The position numbers and the translations under genes are program-made. 44,415 nucleotides of DNA from Chromatiales bacterium (lineage in GTDB: Bacteria > Pseudomonadota > Gammaproteobacteria > SZUA-152), in NCBI GenBank assembly GCA_026982555.1, contig JALSGT010000141.1, positions 1-44,415 of the forward strand, written 5' to 3'. How positions within the stretch are numbered: the first letter of the stretch is position 1; each line of letters begins with the position of its first letter. The notes under the pieces were generated by a model that saw only the letters and a list, made by a program, of their open reading frames with translations, was not told the origin of the DNA and did no database searches. Of the stretch, positions 18,449-27,379 are shown piece after piece.

Positions 18449-19855
18449 GTGGTCAGAATTTTTCGACAATATATTCCCATTCCTTTCCTTGTGCTTGGGC
18501 TGGCGGAGTTTTTGCTGTTGGTGTCTTCTGTTTATTCAGGGATGAGATTATGGGATTTCTTTGGCAGTTCCGACATTGTGCAGGCGGGTGTTTTTCCCGT
18601 TTGGGCAAGAGCGCTTGTGTTCGCTTTGGTCGTCTTGCTGGCTCAGATGTCCATGGGATTATATCAGCGGCGTTTCCGTTTTGGCCTGGCGGGCGTGATA
18701 TTGCGTATTGGTATCAGTCTCGCGGTAACCGCCGTTGCCTTGACCCTGTTGTATTACATTGTGCCCGATCTGCTTTTAGGGCGGGGTGTGCTGGCATTCA
18801 GTCTTTTGACGGCGGCATTGTTGCTTGTGCTCACCCGTTTTCTGTTTGTGCGCTCTATGAACCAGGGACAGCTCAAGCGGCGGATTTTAGTGTTAGGTGC
18901 AGGTGAAAATGCGGCGCAAATTTCACGACAACTCCGACGCAGGGCAGATCAGCAAGGATTTGTGATTGTTGGCCACGTTCATGTGCGCGGTGAACATGAC
19001 GTGGTGGATGAAGCTCTGGTGATTCGACCGGAGGTGACATTGTTGACATTAACCAAAGAATTGCATGTTGATGAAGTCGTGGTTGCGGTTGGTGAAAGGC
19101 GACGTAAAAGCTTCCCTGTACATGATTTGCTCGATTGTAAATTAAGCGGCGTTGATGTCATCGACTTGCTGGGTTTTTTTGAACGTGAAACGGGTAAGCT
19201 CAAACTGGATATCTTAAACCCGAGCTGGATGATTTTTTCTGATGGCTTTAATCAGAGCAAAAGCCTGAATGCACAAAAACGTATTTTTGACATTATCGTG
19301 AGCCTGTTGCTTTTAGGGTTGGCGTGGCCCTTCATGTTACTGGTAGCGATTGCCATAAAAATGGAAGGCTGGGGGCGAGGTTCGGTTTTTTATCGCCAGA
19401 TACGTGTTGGTCAGCATTGGCAGTTATTTAATGTTTATAAGTTTCGGAGCATGCGTGAAGATGCAGAAAAAGGCGGCAAAGCCCAATGGGCAAAACAAAA
19501 TGATGACCGGGTTACACGGGTAGGGAAATTTATTCGTAAAACACGGCTTGATGAGCTACCGCAAATTTTTAATGTGTTAAAGGGCAATATGAGTTTTGTC
19601 GGACCGCGCCCGGAGCGCCCGGAATTTGTGACGCAATTATCCGAGCAAATCCCTTATTTTGCTGAACGCCATCGCGTAAAACCCGGTATTACGGGCTGGG
19701 CACAAATTTGTTACCCCTATGGCGCATCCGAAAAAGACTCGCTGGAAAAATTGCAGTTTGATCTGTATTACATCAAGAATTACAGCCTGTTTCTCGATTT
19801 GGTTATTATTTTGCAAACGGCCCATTCAGTCATTGCCGGAAAAGGTGGACGATGA
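18449..19855 (+). CDS. Priming sugar transferase of the XrtA/PEP-CTERM type (EpsB-like polyprenyl-phosphate glycosyltransferase)
   Basis: This inner-membrane enzyme would transfer the first sugar phosphate to undecaprenyl phosphate to start the exopolysaccharide. The 468-residue product has several N-terminal membrane helices (within about residues 10-140), a Rossmann-like region ([15 protein letters not shown]), one more helix near 280-300, and the bacterial sugar-transferase domain: [64 protein letters not shown] and [10 protein letters not shown]. The start is a GTG ([10 protein letters not shown]), typical of this subfamily, with AAGGA about 12 bases upstream. It is first in the plus-strand locus, followed by prsK after 38 bases. 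The sugar it loads cannot be told from sequence. Confidence 0.92.
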   Translation: MVRIFRQYIPIPFLVLGLAEFLLLVSSVYSGMRLWDFFGSSDIVQAGVFPVWARALVFALVVLLAQMSMGLYQRRFRFGLAGVILRIGISLAVTAVALTLLYYIVPDLLLGRGVLAFSLLTAALLLVLTRFLFVRSMNQGQLKRRILVLGAGENAAQISRQLRRRADQQGFVIVGHVHVRGEHDVVDEALVIRPEVTLLTLTKELHVDEVVVAVGERRRKSFPVHDLLDCKLSGVDVIDLLGFFERETGKLKLDILNPSWMIFSDGFNQSKSLNAQKRIFDIIVSLLLLGLAWPFMLLVAIAIKMEGWGRGSVFYRQIRVGQHWQLFNVYKFRSMREDAEKGGKAQWAKQNDDRVTRVGKFIRKTRLDELPQIFNVLKGNMSFVGPRPERPEFVTQLSEQIPYFAERHRVKPGITGWAQICYPYGASEKDSLEKLQFDLYYIKNYSLFLDLVIILQTAHSVIAGKGGR

Positions 19856-19893
19856 CGCTCATGAGCCGAAAAGTTGTATCGGGGCAATAAACG

Positions 19894-22032
19894 ATGGTAG
19901 GAGTGGTAACTTTCGGTTACGCGGTGGCGGCATTCGCGTTTCTGATGTTAGCTGTTTTATTATCAACAGCCTGGCGTGGCCGGCCGGAAGGCGGCATGTT
20001 GCTGTTGGCGTCTGTGTTAAGTGCCGTTTGGGCCGGTGGTGCAGCATATCAGGCCTCGCTGGGGTATTACTCCTCCCTTTATATGCTGGTCGCTGAAATA
20101 TTGCGGGACGCAGGCTGGCTAGGCTTTCTTTTATTGGTCATGGCCAAAGCTCAACAGCAGAATATCGCACGTTCGCTGTTGTGGGTTGGCGGTAGTCTGA
20201 TTCTGATAGTGGCATTGATTTTGAGCTACATCGTTTTGAACGGTCAGAGTATTCCGGCCGGAACCGGTTTTGATTTACAGGTTTTTCTATTTTTAATGCT
20301 GGCACTGTTGGGGCTGGTGCTGGTTGAACAGATATTCCGCAATACGCCGCTGGAATCACGCTGGACGATCAAATATCTTTGCCTTGGGCTGGGTGGTCTT
20401 TTTGCCTATGATTTTTACTTGTATTCGGATGCGTTTTTACTGAAAAGCCTTGATGAGGAAATCTGGGGGGCGAGAGGCTATATCAATGCCATTATCATGC
20501 CTTTGATTGCTGTTTCCGCAGCACGTAATCCGCAATGGTCTCTGGATGTTTTTGTATCGCGGAGTTTTGTTTTTCATTCCTCGGCGATGATGGCTGGCGG
20601 AATATATCTTTTGGCCATGGCGGCGGGCGGCTACTATATTAAAAATGTGGGTGGTGACTGGAGCAGCCTCGGTCAGCTTGTATTTTTCTTTGGCGCAACC
20701 CTGGTTTTATTAACAGCTCTTTTTTCAGGGCATATGCGGGCTCGCTTCCGGGTTTTTTTAAATAAACACTTTTTTAATTATCGTTATGATTATCGTGAAG
20801 AGTGGTTGCGGTTGATTCAAAGTTTGTCAGAAGCACGACTTGATTCAAATTTAAAAACCACGGTTGTCAGTGCCATGGCGAAAATCGTTGAAAGCCCCAG
20901 CGGCATGCTGTGGCTGCCTCAGGATGCCGGGGGTTATCATCTGGAAGCTGGTTGGAATATGCCGGACGAAGTGTCTTTTCAGCAAAGCGATAATACCGCG
21001 TTGTTGAATTTTTTATCCGAAAAAAAATGGGTGGTGGATCTTGATGAGCTGGATGCGGAACGAGAATCATATCAGGGTTTGGTAGTGCCCCCGTGGTTGA
21101 TGCAATTGTCCGATGCCTGGTTGGTTATACCACTTTTTATGGGAGATGAAGTTTCGCGGCCTGCTTCAAATGAAGAGAGGTCGCCTTCCGTTATAACGGG
21201 TTTTGTCATATTGGGGCGTCCGCGCACAAAAATGCAGATTAACTGGGAGGTGCGTGATTTATTATTAACGGTCGGGCGCCAATGCGCGGGATATTTAGCT
21301 TTGTCAAAAGCAAATGAGGATCTTGTGGATGCGAGACAGTTCGAAGCCTTTAACCGCCTTTCAGCCTACGTAGTACATGATTTAAAAAATATTGTTGCGC
21401 AGTTGTCCTTAATTGTGACAAATGCCAAGAGACACAGAGAAAACCCGGTTTTTGTTGATGATGCCTTTGCCACCGTAGAAAACACGGTGAATAAGATGAC
21501 GCACATGTTATCCCAGCTACGACAGGGACGCGCGGATAACCGTGATAATTCTCAAATCGAGTTGAATGCTGTTCTTGCTGAAGTTGTGGAGAACCATTCC
21601 AGAGAACGTCCAATCCCCGAATTTATATCCACCGGGGACGATATGGTCATCATTGCCAGTGTGGATCGTTTTTCTGTGGTGATCGGTCATTTAATTCAGA
21701 ACGCACAAGAAGCTACCGCCGATGATGGGTTTGTGCGTTTAAGTATCTGCCGAGAGGGCGAACATGCACTTTTGCTGATAAAAGATAACGGCTGTGGAAT
21801 GGATAAATTATTTTTACGCGAACGATTATTTCGACCCTTTGATACGACGAAAGGAAATGCTGGAATGGGAATTGGCGTATATGAAAGTCGGGAATTTATT
21901 CACAGTCTTGGTGGGCAACTGGATGTGCATAGTGCAGTAGGTGAAGGAACGACATTTTTTATTCGATTGAAGCTTGCAAACACTGTCAATGAAACTCCAA
22001 ACGGGGTGTCATTTTCCACTATGGATAATTAA
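19894..22032 (+). CDS. prsK: PrsK-type membrane histidine kinase of the PEP-CTERM/exopolysaccharide locus
   Basis: The 712-residue product is the sensor of a two-component pair with the next gene. The first 290 residues form about eight or nine membrane helices, an unusual integral-membrane sensor. A GAF-like domain (about 300-470) follows, including MLWLPQDAGGYHLEAGW and WLVIPLF. The kinase core has the phospho-acceptor His495 in AYVVHDLKNIV, then HLIQNAQEA (N box), IKDNGCGMD (G1) and GMGIGVYESREFI (G2). The HDLKN form of the H box is characteristic of this family. It ends two bases before prsR. The signal it senses is unknown. Confidence 0.92.
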   Translation: MVGVVTFGYAVAAFAFLMLAVLLSTAWRGRPEGGMLLLASVLSAVWAGGAAYQASLGYYSSLYMLVAEILRDAGWLGFLLLVMAKAQQQNIARSLLWVGGSLILIVALILSYIVLNGQSIPAGTGFDLQVFLFLMLALLGLVLVEQIFRNTPLESRWTIKYLCLGLGGLFAYDFYLYSDAFLLKSLDEEIWGARGYINAIIMPLIAVSAARNPQWSLDVFVSRSFVFHSSAMMAGGIYLLAMAAGGYYIKNVGGDWSSLGQLVFFFGATLVLLTALFSGHMRARFRVFLNKHFFNYRYDYREEWLRLIQSLSEARLDSNLKTTVVSAMAKIVESPSGMLWLPQDAGGYHLEAGWNMPDEVSFQQSDNTALLNFLSEKKWVVDLDELDAERESYQGLVVPPWLMQLSDAWLVIPLFMGDEVSRPASNEERSPSVITGFVILGRPRTKMQINWEVRDLLLTVGRQCAGYLALSKANEDLVDARQFEAFNRLSAYVVHDLKNIVAQLSLIVTNAKRHRENPVFVDDAFATVENTVNKMTHMLSQLRQGRADNRDNSQIELNAVLAEVVENHSRERPIPEFISTGDDMVIIASVDRFSVVIGHLIQNAQEATADDGFVRLSICREGEHALLLIKDNGCGMDKLFLRERLFRPFDTTKGNAGMGIGVYESREFIHSLGGQLDVHSAVGEGTTFFIRLKLANTVNETPNGVSFSTMDN

Positions 22033-22034
22033 TT

Positions 22035-23393
22035 ATGGGAAAAACCAAAAAACTACGTCCATTACTCGTTATTGAGGATGATCCTGGGTTACAAAATCAG
22101 TTGCGTTGGTGCTTTGAAGGTTTTGATGTCACCGTTGCTGGTGACCGCGAATCTGCTTTGCAGGCTGTTGAAACCCTGACGCCAGCTGTTGTTACATTGG
22201 ACTTGGGTTTACCGCCGGACCCCGCTAATGCATCAGAGGGACTGGCTACGTTGGAAGCTATATTAAACAAGGCTCCACACACCAAAGTCATTGTGGTAAC
22301 AGGCAATGATGACCGGGAGAATGCAGTAAGCTCTATTGGTATGGGTGCCTATGATTTTTATCAAAAACCCATTGAGCCAGAGATTCTTTCACTGATTATT
22401 GAGCGTGCTTATACACTTTATGAGCTGGAAGCCGAGAATCGGCAATTACTTCAGCAGCCATCTTCTCCGTTAGATGGTGTGATTGCATCCAGTCCGCAGA
22501 TGCTTAAGCTGTGCCGTATGATAGAAAAAGTGGCACCCACGAATGCTACGACGCTGTTGCTGGGTGAAAGTGGTACAGGAAAAGAGGTTTTGGCGAAGGC
22601 TTTGCACCAGCTCAGCATTCGCGGCGACAAAAAGTTTGTCGCTATTAATAGTGCCGCAATTCCAGAAACTCTGTTGGAAAGTGAGTTATTTGGCTATGAG
22701 AAAGGCGCCTTTACCGGAGCCAATAAAACCACTCCTGGTAAAATTGAATTGGCTGAAGGAGGCACATTTTTTATTGATGAAGTGGGTGATCTGCCACAGT
22801 CCTTACAGGCTAAAATGCTACGGTTTCTCCAGGAACGAGTGGTGGAGCGCTTAGGGGGCAGAAAAGAAATTCCGGTTGATGTGCGCGTGATTTGTGCGAC
22901 GCACCAGGATCTGCCAACGCTAATTGAAGCGGGAACATTTCGCGAAGACTTGTATTATCGTATTAGTGAAATTACTCTGGATATCCCGCCGTTGCGCGAA
23001 CGTGAAGGAGATGTGTTGTTATTGGCGCGGGTTTTTCTCAACCGTTTTTCCAAAGAAAACAAAAATATTTTCAAAGGATTTTCGGCATCAGCTGTTTCAG
23101 CCATGGAAAAACACCCGTGGTCCGGCAATGTGCGTGAATTGGAAAATAAAATTAAGCGAGCGGTTATTCTGGCCGAAGGTGCCTTTATTGAGCCGGATGA
23201 CCTGGAACTTGTCGGCGATATTGATGATACTGCTGTGCTGTCTGATTTGAGGCAAATCAGGGAACAAGCTGAGCGACAGGCAATGCTACGGGCGTTGGCC
23301 CTGGTCAATGACAATGTGACCCAGGCTGCTGTTATGCTGAACGTCACCCGGCCCACATTTTATGATTTAATGAAAAAATACAAAATCAAATGA
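22035..23393 (+). CDS. prsR: PrsR-type sigma-54-dependent response regulator
   Basis: The 452-residue product has the three parts of an NtrC-class activator. The receiver domain has an acidic pair (EDD, 14-16), phospho-acceptor Asp56 and Lys111. The AAA+ domain has Walker A GESGTGKE at 177-184, the sigma-54 contact loop GAFTGA, a Walker B region (GGTFFIDEVGDLP) and the arginine-finger region. A Fis-type helix-turn-helix (NVTQAAVMLNVTRPTFYDLMKKYKIK in two stretches) closes the protein. It would turn on sigma-54 promoters when PrsK phosphorylates it. Targets are expected to include exopolysaccharide and PEP-CTERM genes, but I could find only weak sigma-54-like sites in this window. Confidence 0.94.
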   Translation: MGKTKKLRPLLVIEDDPGLQNQLRWCFEGFDVTVAGDRESALQAVETLTPAVVTLDLGLPPDPANASEGLATLEAILNKAPHTKVIVVTGNDDRENAVSSIGMGAYDFYQKPIEPEILSLIIERAYTLYELEAENRQLLQQPSSPLDGVIASSPQMLKLCRMIEKVAPTNATTLLLGESGTGKEVLAKALHQLSIRGDKKFVAINSAAIPETLLESELFGYEKGAFTGANKTTPGKIELAEGGTFFIDEVGDLPQSLQAKMLRFLQERVVERLGGRKEIPVDVRVICATHQDLPTLIEAGTFREDLYYRISEITLDIPPLREREGDVLLLARVFLNRFSKENKNIFKGFSASAVSAMEKHPWSGNVRELENKIKRAVILAEGAFIEPDDLELVGDIDDTAVLSDLRQIREQAERQAMLRALALVNDNVTQAAVMLNVTRPTFYDLMKKYKIK

Positions 23394-23467
23394 ATGGGAC
23401 ATTATTATTCATGAAAATAATGTCGAAATTAAATGTTTTTTATGGCCACCTATAGGCGATCTGCTTT

Positions 23468-26266
23468 ATGAAAATAAAACTTTCTTTTAAGCGTTACGAT
23501 GCAAAGTTGCTGGGCCTGATATCAGTTATGGTGTTGGTGCTTGGTTTTATTAGTGCATGTTCCAAGGTCAGCAGTGACGAGTATTTGCAACGGGCTCAGG
23601 ATAGTCTTGAGAAAAATGAAATTCAGACTGCTGTTATTAATCTCAAAAATGCTCTCCAGCAAGATCCCAAAAATAGCCAGGCACGTTATCTGTTGGGTAA
23701 AACCTATATCAGGCTGGGCAATGGCGCCGGGGCAGAAAAAGAACTCAAGGCGGCTCAAAACCTGGGCGTATCATCAGATCAGCTTGTGGTTCCATTGGGC
23801 AAAGCCTATTTGCTACAGGGAAAGCCTGAGGATTTATTGTCAGAACTGAAGTCTGAGCCGGGTTTTTCAAATTCACTGCGTGCAGAAGTTTTTGTATTAA
23901 AGGCACAAGCCCATGTGGCGCTTGGTGATCTGGATGATGCAACTCGTTTGCTGAATCGTGCGCTTGAAGACGCGCCCAGGTTATTGACAGCGTTGTTGGG
24001 CAAGGCGCGTGTCGCAATTATGCAGGGAGACCTGGTTTTGTCGCAGCAACTCGTTGACCAGGTTCTCACTCAGCAATCCGATAACCTTGAAGCGTGGTTG
24101 ATTGCGGGAGAAATTGCGCGTTTAAAGGATGATTTTATTCTCGCCAGGACGAATTATGACAAGGCGCTGACACTGGATCCGACGAATATAGCGGCTTTGC
24201 TTGGCCAAGCGGGTGTCAGTGTTGCAATGGAGGATTTTCAAGCGGCTCTACAGAGTGCCGAACAGATACAGCAGCGCTCGCCACAGAACCCACTTGCACA
24301 CTATGTGCGGGGGGTGGTTTTGTACCAGCAGGGACAGGCAGAAGCCGCTGAACAGGCTTTGCAGAAGGTGCTGAACGTCGCACCAGGACATTTGCCCAGC
24401 CATCAAATGCTGGGCAGTATTTATTTTACGGATGGGCGATTCGAGCAGGCCAGGGTCTCTCTGGAAAAAGTCCTTAACGTTTTTCCCAATGATATTGCTG
24501 TGCGAAAACTGCTGGCGAGCACCTGGTTGAAGTTGGGACGTCCAGAGTCGGCTATACCGATACTTGAAAAAATACTTCCTGCCAATGAGGGAGACTCTCA
24601 ATTGCTTGCCTTGTTGGGTGGTGCCTATATGCAAAACAAGGATACTGCCAGAGGGACGGAATATCTTGAACGGGCAGTGGCCCAGTCACCCGAAAATGCC
24701 TTGATTCAGACACAATTAGCGTTGGGGCGTTTAGCATCCGGTAAAACGACAGAAGCAGTTGATGCGCTGGAGACTGCGGTGCAGCTTGGGCAGGATGTGT
24801 TTCAGGCAGATGTTTTGCTGATACTCACGCATTTACGCAGCAAGGAATTTAGCAGGGCGCTCGATAAAGCCAAACAGCTAGGGCTGAAACTTCCGGATAG
24901 CGCGGTTCCGGAAAATCTTGCCGGTGCTGCGTACGCAGGGCTGGAGGATTTACCTGCGGCACGGGAGAGTTTTGAGGCAGCACTGAAAATTCAACCTGAT
25001 TTCGTCCCGGCGGTAATGAACCTGGCGAAACTGGATCAGGCAGAAGGAAATTTAAAGAGCGCCAAGTCCAGATTTGAACAGATCGTGAAACAGCATAAAG
25101 GACATGTCAAAGCGATATTCGCGTTGGTGGACATTGCAGAACAGGAAGGAAATCGAACTGAAGCCGATAAATGGTTAAACCAGGTTCGGGAACAAAATGT
25201 GGGTGATTTACGGGTGGGGACACTGCTTGTTCGTTACTGGATGGGGCGCGGTGATTCTACCAAGGCTGTTGATATTGCCCGGGATATGAAGAAGCAACAT
25301 CCTGAAAATTTTGCAGCACTCAGAGCTTATGGTTTGGCGCAATTGGCTGCCGGACAGAAAAACAATGCACTTGAGACCTTTAATAGCCTTATAGAATACT
25401 ACCCCGATGTTGCGGGAGCACACACACTCCTTGGTAAGGCTTACCTTGCCGCTGGCGATTTCACGCTGGCAGGGCGACATCTCAACAAAGCCGCAAGGCT
25501 GGATGACACATTTATTCCTGCGCAGCAGGCATTAGCCCAGTTAGCGGTTCAGAATGGTGATCTGGACAAGGCGATGCGTATTGCCAGAAAACTTCAAAAG
25601 CAACGACCGGCTCTGGCTGTCGGTTATCAGCTGGAAGGCGATCTTCAGATGTATAGCAAGAATTTTCCAGCGGCAGCGAAGATCTATGCCTCAGGGTTCG
25701 CCAAGGCTCCCAGCGGAATGTTGGCTGTAAAACATTTCCAGGCGGAAAAAAAATATCAGGCAGGGAAAGCAGATAAAACCCTGTTGCTGGAGTGGCTGAA
25801 GCAAAGCCCGCGTGATGTTGGAGTGCGCATGGTGTTGGCGCAGGCTTACTCGGAAGCGGCTAAAAAACAGCAAGCGATCTCCCAGTATGAAAAAATATTG
25901 GAATCACACCCGAGGCATGTGGCCACACTGAATAATCTTGCCTGGTTATTTTATGAAGTGGGCAACAAAAATGCAGTGAGCTACGGGCAAAAAGCACAGA
26001 CACTGGCACCAGACAACCCGGCAGTTAACGATACTTATGGTTGGTTGTTGCTCCAGGATGGAAAACCGAAGCAGGGGCTGGCGTATTTACAAAAAGCCTT
26101 TGAGGGAGCCCCGGATGTTGCGGAAATCCAGTTTCATTATGCGGTGGCTTTGGAGCGCAATGGGCAAAAACAAAAGGCGCAAGAGGAACTTGAGAAGTTA
26201 TTGGAGAAACATGGCGACTTTCCGCAGGCGGCAGAAGCCAGGGCGCTGTTATCAAAGGTGCGCTAG
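23468..26266 (+). CDS. prsT: PrsT-type TPR-repeat lipoprotein of the XrtA/PEP-CTERM system
   Basis: The 932-residue product begins with a lipoprotein signal (LGFISAC, Cys31) and then consists almost wholly of tetratricopeptide repeats. Typical repeat cores include AVINLKNALQQDPKNSQARYLLG, ARTNYDKALTLDPTNIAALLG and NNLAWLFYEVGNKNAVSYGQKA, broken here into separate stretches. About twenty repeats fit the length. Such proteins are protein-binding scaffolds, here likely in the periplasm or at the outer membrane. It follows prsR by 74 bases and matches the PrsT position in XrtA loci. It is comparable to scaffold TPR proteins of alginate or cellulose export, by inference only. Confidence 0.9.
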   Translation: MKIKLSFKRYDAKLLGLISVMVLVLGFISACSKVSSDEYLQRAQDSLEKNEIQTAVINLKNALQQDPKNSQARYLLGKTYIRLGNGAGAEKELKAAQNLGVSSDQLVVPLGKAYLLQGKPEDLLSELKSEPGFSNSLRAEVFVLKAQAHVALGDLDDATRLLNRALEDAPRLLTALLGKARVAIMQGDLVLSQQLVDQVLTQQSDNLEAWLIAGEIARLKDDFILARTNYDKALTLDPTNIAALLGQAGVSVAMEDFQAALQSAEQIQQRSPQNPLAHYVRGVVLYQQGQAEAAEQALQKVLNVAPGHLPSHQMLGSIYFTDGRFEQARVSLEKVLNVFPNDIAVRKLLASTWLKLGRPESAIPILEKILPANEGDSQLLALLGGAYMQNKDTARGTEYLERAVAQSPENALIQTQLALGRLASGKTTEAVDALETAVQLGQDVFQADVLLILTHLRSKEFSRALDKAKQLGLKLPDSAVPENLAGAAYAGLEDLPAARESFEAALKIQPDFVPAVMNLAKLDQAEGNLKSAKSRFEQIVKQHKGHVKAIFALVDIAEQEGNRTEADKWLNQVREQNVGDLRVGTLLVRYWMGRGDSTKAVDIARDMKKQHPENFAALRAYGLAQLAAGQKNNALETFNSLIEYYPDVAGAHTLLGKAYLAAGDFTLAGRHLNKAARLDDTFIPAQQALAQLAVQNGDLDKAMRIARKLQKQRPALAVGYQLEGDLQMYSKNFPAAAKIYASGFAKAPSGMLAVKHFQAEKKYQAGKADKTLLLEWLKQSPRDVGVRMVLAQAYSEAAKKQQAISQYEKILESHPRHVATLNNLAWLFYEVGNKNAVSYGQKAQTLAPDNPAVNDTYGWLLLQDGKPKQGLAYLQKAFEGAPDVAEIQFHYAVALERNGQKQKAQEELEKLLEKHGDFPQAAEARALLSKVR

Positions 26267-26476
26267 GAGGAGCCTGGTGGACGTAAATAATCGTAGCGAG
26301 AAAATGGGCCAAAATAGATTTTTCGCAATAGATTCACCCTGGGTCCGACAGGTTTCAGGGCCAGTGCTTCGACTGTGCGGCGGGCAATGTTCACGTAGAT
26401 TCCGGTTCTTTCAAAACAAAAACCTGTTGTTCGCCCTGTCAGTGGTAATTATACCCAGGAAAACCCCGATAGAATG

Positions 26477-26502
26477 TAGATAACGGGCGGTATCTATTTC
26501 GC
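26477..26502 (+). promoter_or_regulatory. Short inverted repeat overlapping a weak sigma-54-like site
   Basis: TAGATA (26477-26482) and TATCTA (26491-26496) flank an eight-base spacer. A GG-N10-GC spacing (GG 26489-26490, GC 26501-26502) overlaps it, with TCGC in place of the usual TTGC. It lies about 135 bases upstream of the export lipoprotein gene, inside a 370-base gap where a new promoter is expected after prsT. The evidence for sigma-54 use is weak. Confidence 0.25.
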
Positions 26503-26564
26503 AATCTCTATGGGATTTCTAGTAGAATAGCCCGGTGCGCCAGGGTTGAGTCTGCATCGATATA

Positions 26565-26598
26565 GGGGGGCTGTGGACACCTAATACCCCAGCCCCCC
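26565..26598 (+). promoter_or_regulatory. Strong GC-rich leader hairpin before the polysaccharide export gene
   Basis: GGGGGGCTGTGG (26565-26576) pairs with CCCCAGCCCCCC (26587-26598), 11 of 12 positions matched, around a ten-base loop. It sits 38 bases upstream of the export lipoprotein start. No T-run follows, so it is not a simple terminator. It may pause or attenuate transcription, protect the downstream RNA or control translation. Confidence 0.55.
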
Positions 26599-26636
26599 GG
26601 TGTATTAATGTGCTTCTTATTTTCAGTGAGATATTT

Positions 26637-27263
26637 ATGAAAAAAACGTACGCGAATGGGTTATTCGTATTTTGTTCGGTTATTTTTATCGTTTTGGGTG
26701 CCGGATGTGCTCCGAGCAACCAATTGACGCTTGATTCTGCAACATATGCCGGCGGGGCACCACTGTATATTATTGGCCCGGGCGACAACGTTAATATCTT
26801 TGTATGGGGAAATGCTGAGTTATCTTCCTCCGTGCCAGTACGTCCTGATGGCCGGATTACAACCCCTCTGGTTGAGGATGTTGTTGCCAGTGGCAAAACA
26901 ACGAGTCAATTGGCCCGGGATATGGAAAAAGAGCTTGCACGTTACATAAAAAACCCGGTGGTGACCGTTATCGTAACGGGCTTTACCGGACGCTATAGTG
27001 AGCAAATCAGAGTAATCGGTGAAGCTGCAAAAGCGCAATCGTTGCCTTATAAGGAACATTTGACACTTTTGGATGTGATGATTGCCGTGGGTGGATTAAC
27101 TGAACTTGCCGCTGGTAACAAGGCCAGTATTGTCCGTGTCGTTGATGGAAGGCAGCAGCAATATAATGTGCGGCTGGAAGACTTGATTCAGCATGGTGAC
27201 ATCACTGCTAATGTCGATATGCTTCCTGGAGATGTGTTGATCATTCCTGAGACGTGGTTTTAA
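26637..27263 (+). CDS. Polysaccharide export lipoprotein of the XrtA type (Wza-like, short)
   Basis: The 208-residue product starts at 26637 with a lipoprotein signal (VLGAGC, Cys24), followed by a polysaccharide biosynthesis/export domain (IIGPGDNVNIFVWGNAELS, VRPDGRITTPLVEDVVASG) and one SLBB-like segment (GEAAKAQSLPYKEHLTLLDVMIAVGGL, in two stretches). It ends MLPGDVLIIPETWF, a standard family ending. It would form the periplasmic/outer-membrane export channel part of the exopolysaccharide machine. It lacks the long C-terminal membrane helix region of full Wza. The next gene, 116 bases on, encodes the chain-length protein, its usual partner. An in-frame start nine codons upstream is possible, but the signal peptide favours the chosen ATG. 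Confidence 0.93.
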   Translation: MKKTYANGLFVFCSVIFIVLGAGCAPSNQLTLDSATYAGGAPLYIIGPGDNVNIFVWGNAELSSSVPVRPDGRITTPLVEDVVASGKTTSQLARDMEKELARYIKNPVVTVIVTGFTGRYSEQIRVIGEAAKAQSLPYKEHLTLLDVMIAVGGLTELAAGNKASIVRVVDGRQQQYNVRLEDLIQHGDITANVDMLPGDVLIIPETWF

Positions 27264-27340
27264 ATGTTAACGGGTTTAGAATGAGTCTATCATGATGACT
27301 TGTTTTTTTAATGGCAACGGTAAATAGGCTCCGGCTCCAG

Positions 27341-27357
27341 GTTTGCGGTGTGCAAAC
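27341..27357. repeat. Small inverted repeat before the chain-length gene
   Basis: GTTTGC (27341-27346) and GCAAAC (27352-27357) are perfect complements around five bases, 22 bases before the next start codon. The hairpin could mask or shape the ribosome site, or be chance. Confidence 0.3.
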
Positions 27358-27379
27358 GAATTAATCGACAGGGCTATTC

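Noticed and set aside
18223-18906. 227-codon plus-strand open frame starting upstream of the sugar transferase gene
   Set aside because: Its second half is out of frame with the well-supported sugar transferase, and its first half has no family trait and spans the inverted repeat of the promoter region.
23450-23467. GG-N10-GC pattern just upstream of prsT
   Set aside because: The -12 part is AGGC and the start of transcription would fall at the start codon itself.
26037-26483. 148-codon open frame over the end of prsT and the following gap
   Set aside because: It overlaps TPR repeats in another frame and has no ribosome site; the basic composition is that of a frame shadow.
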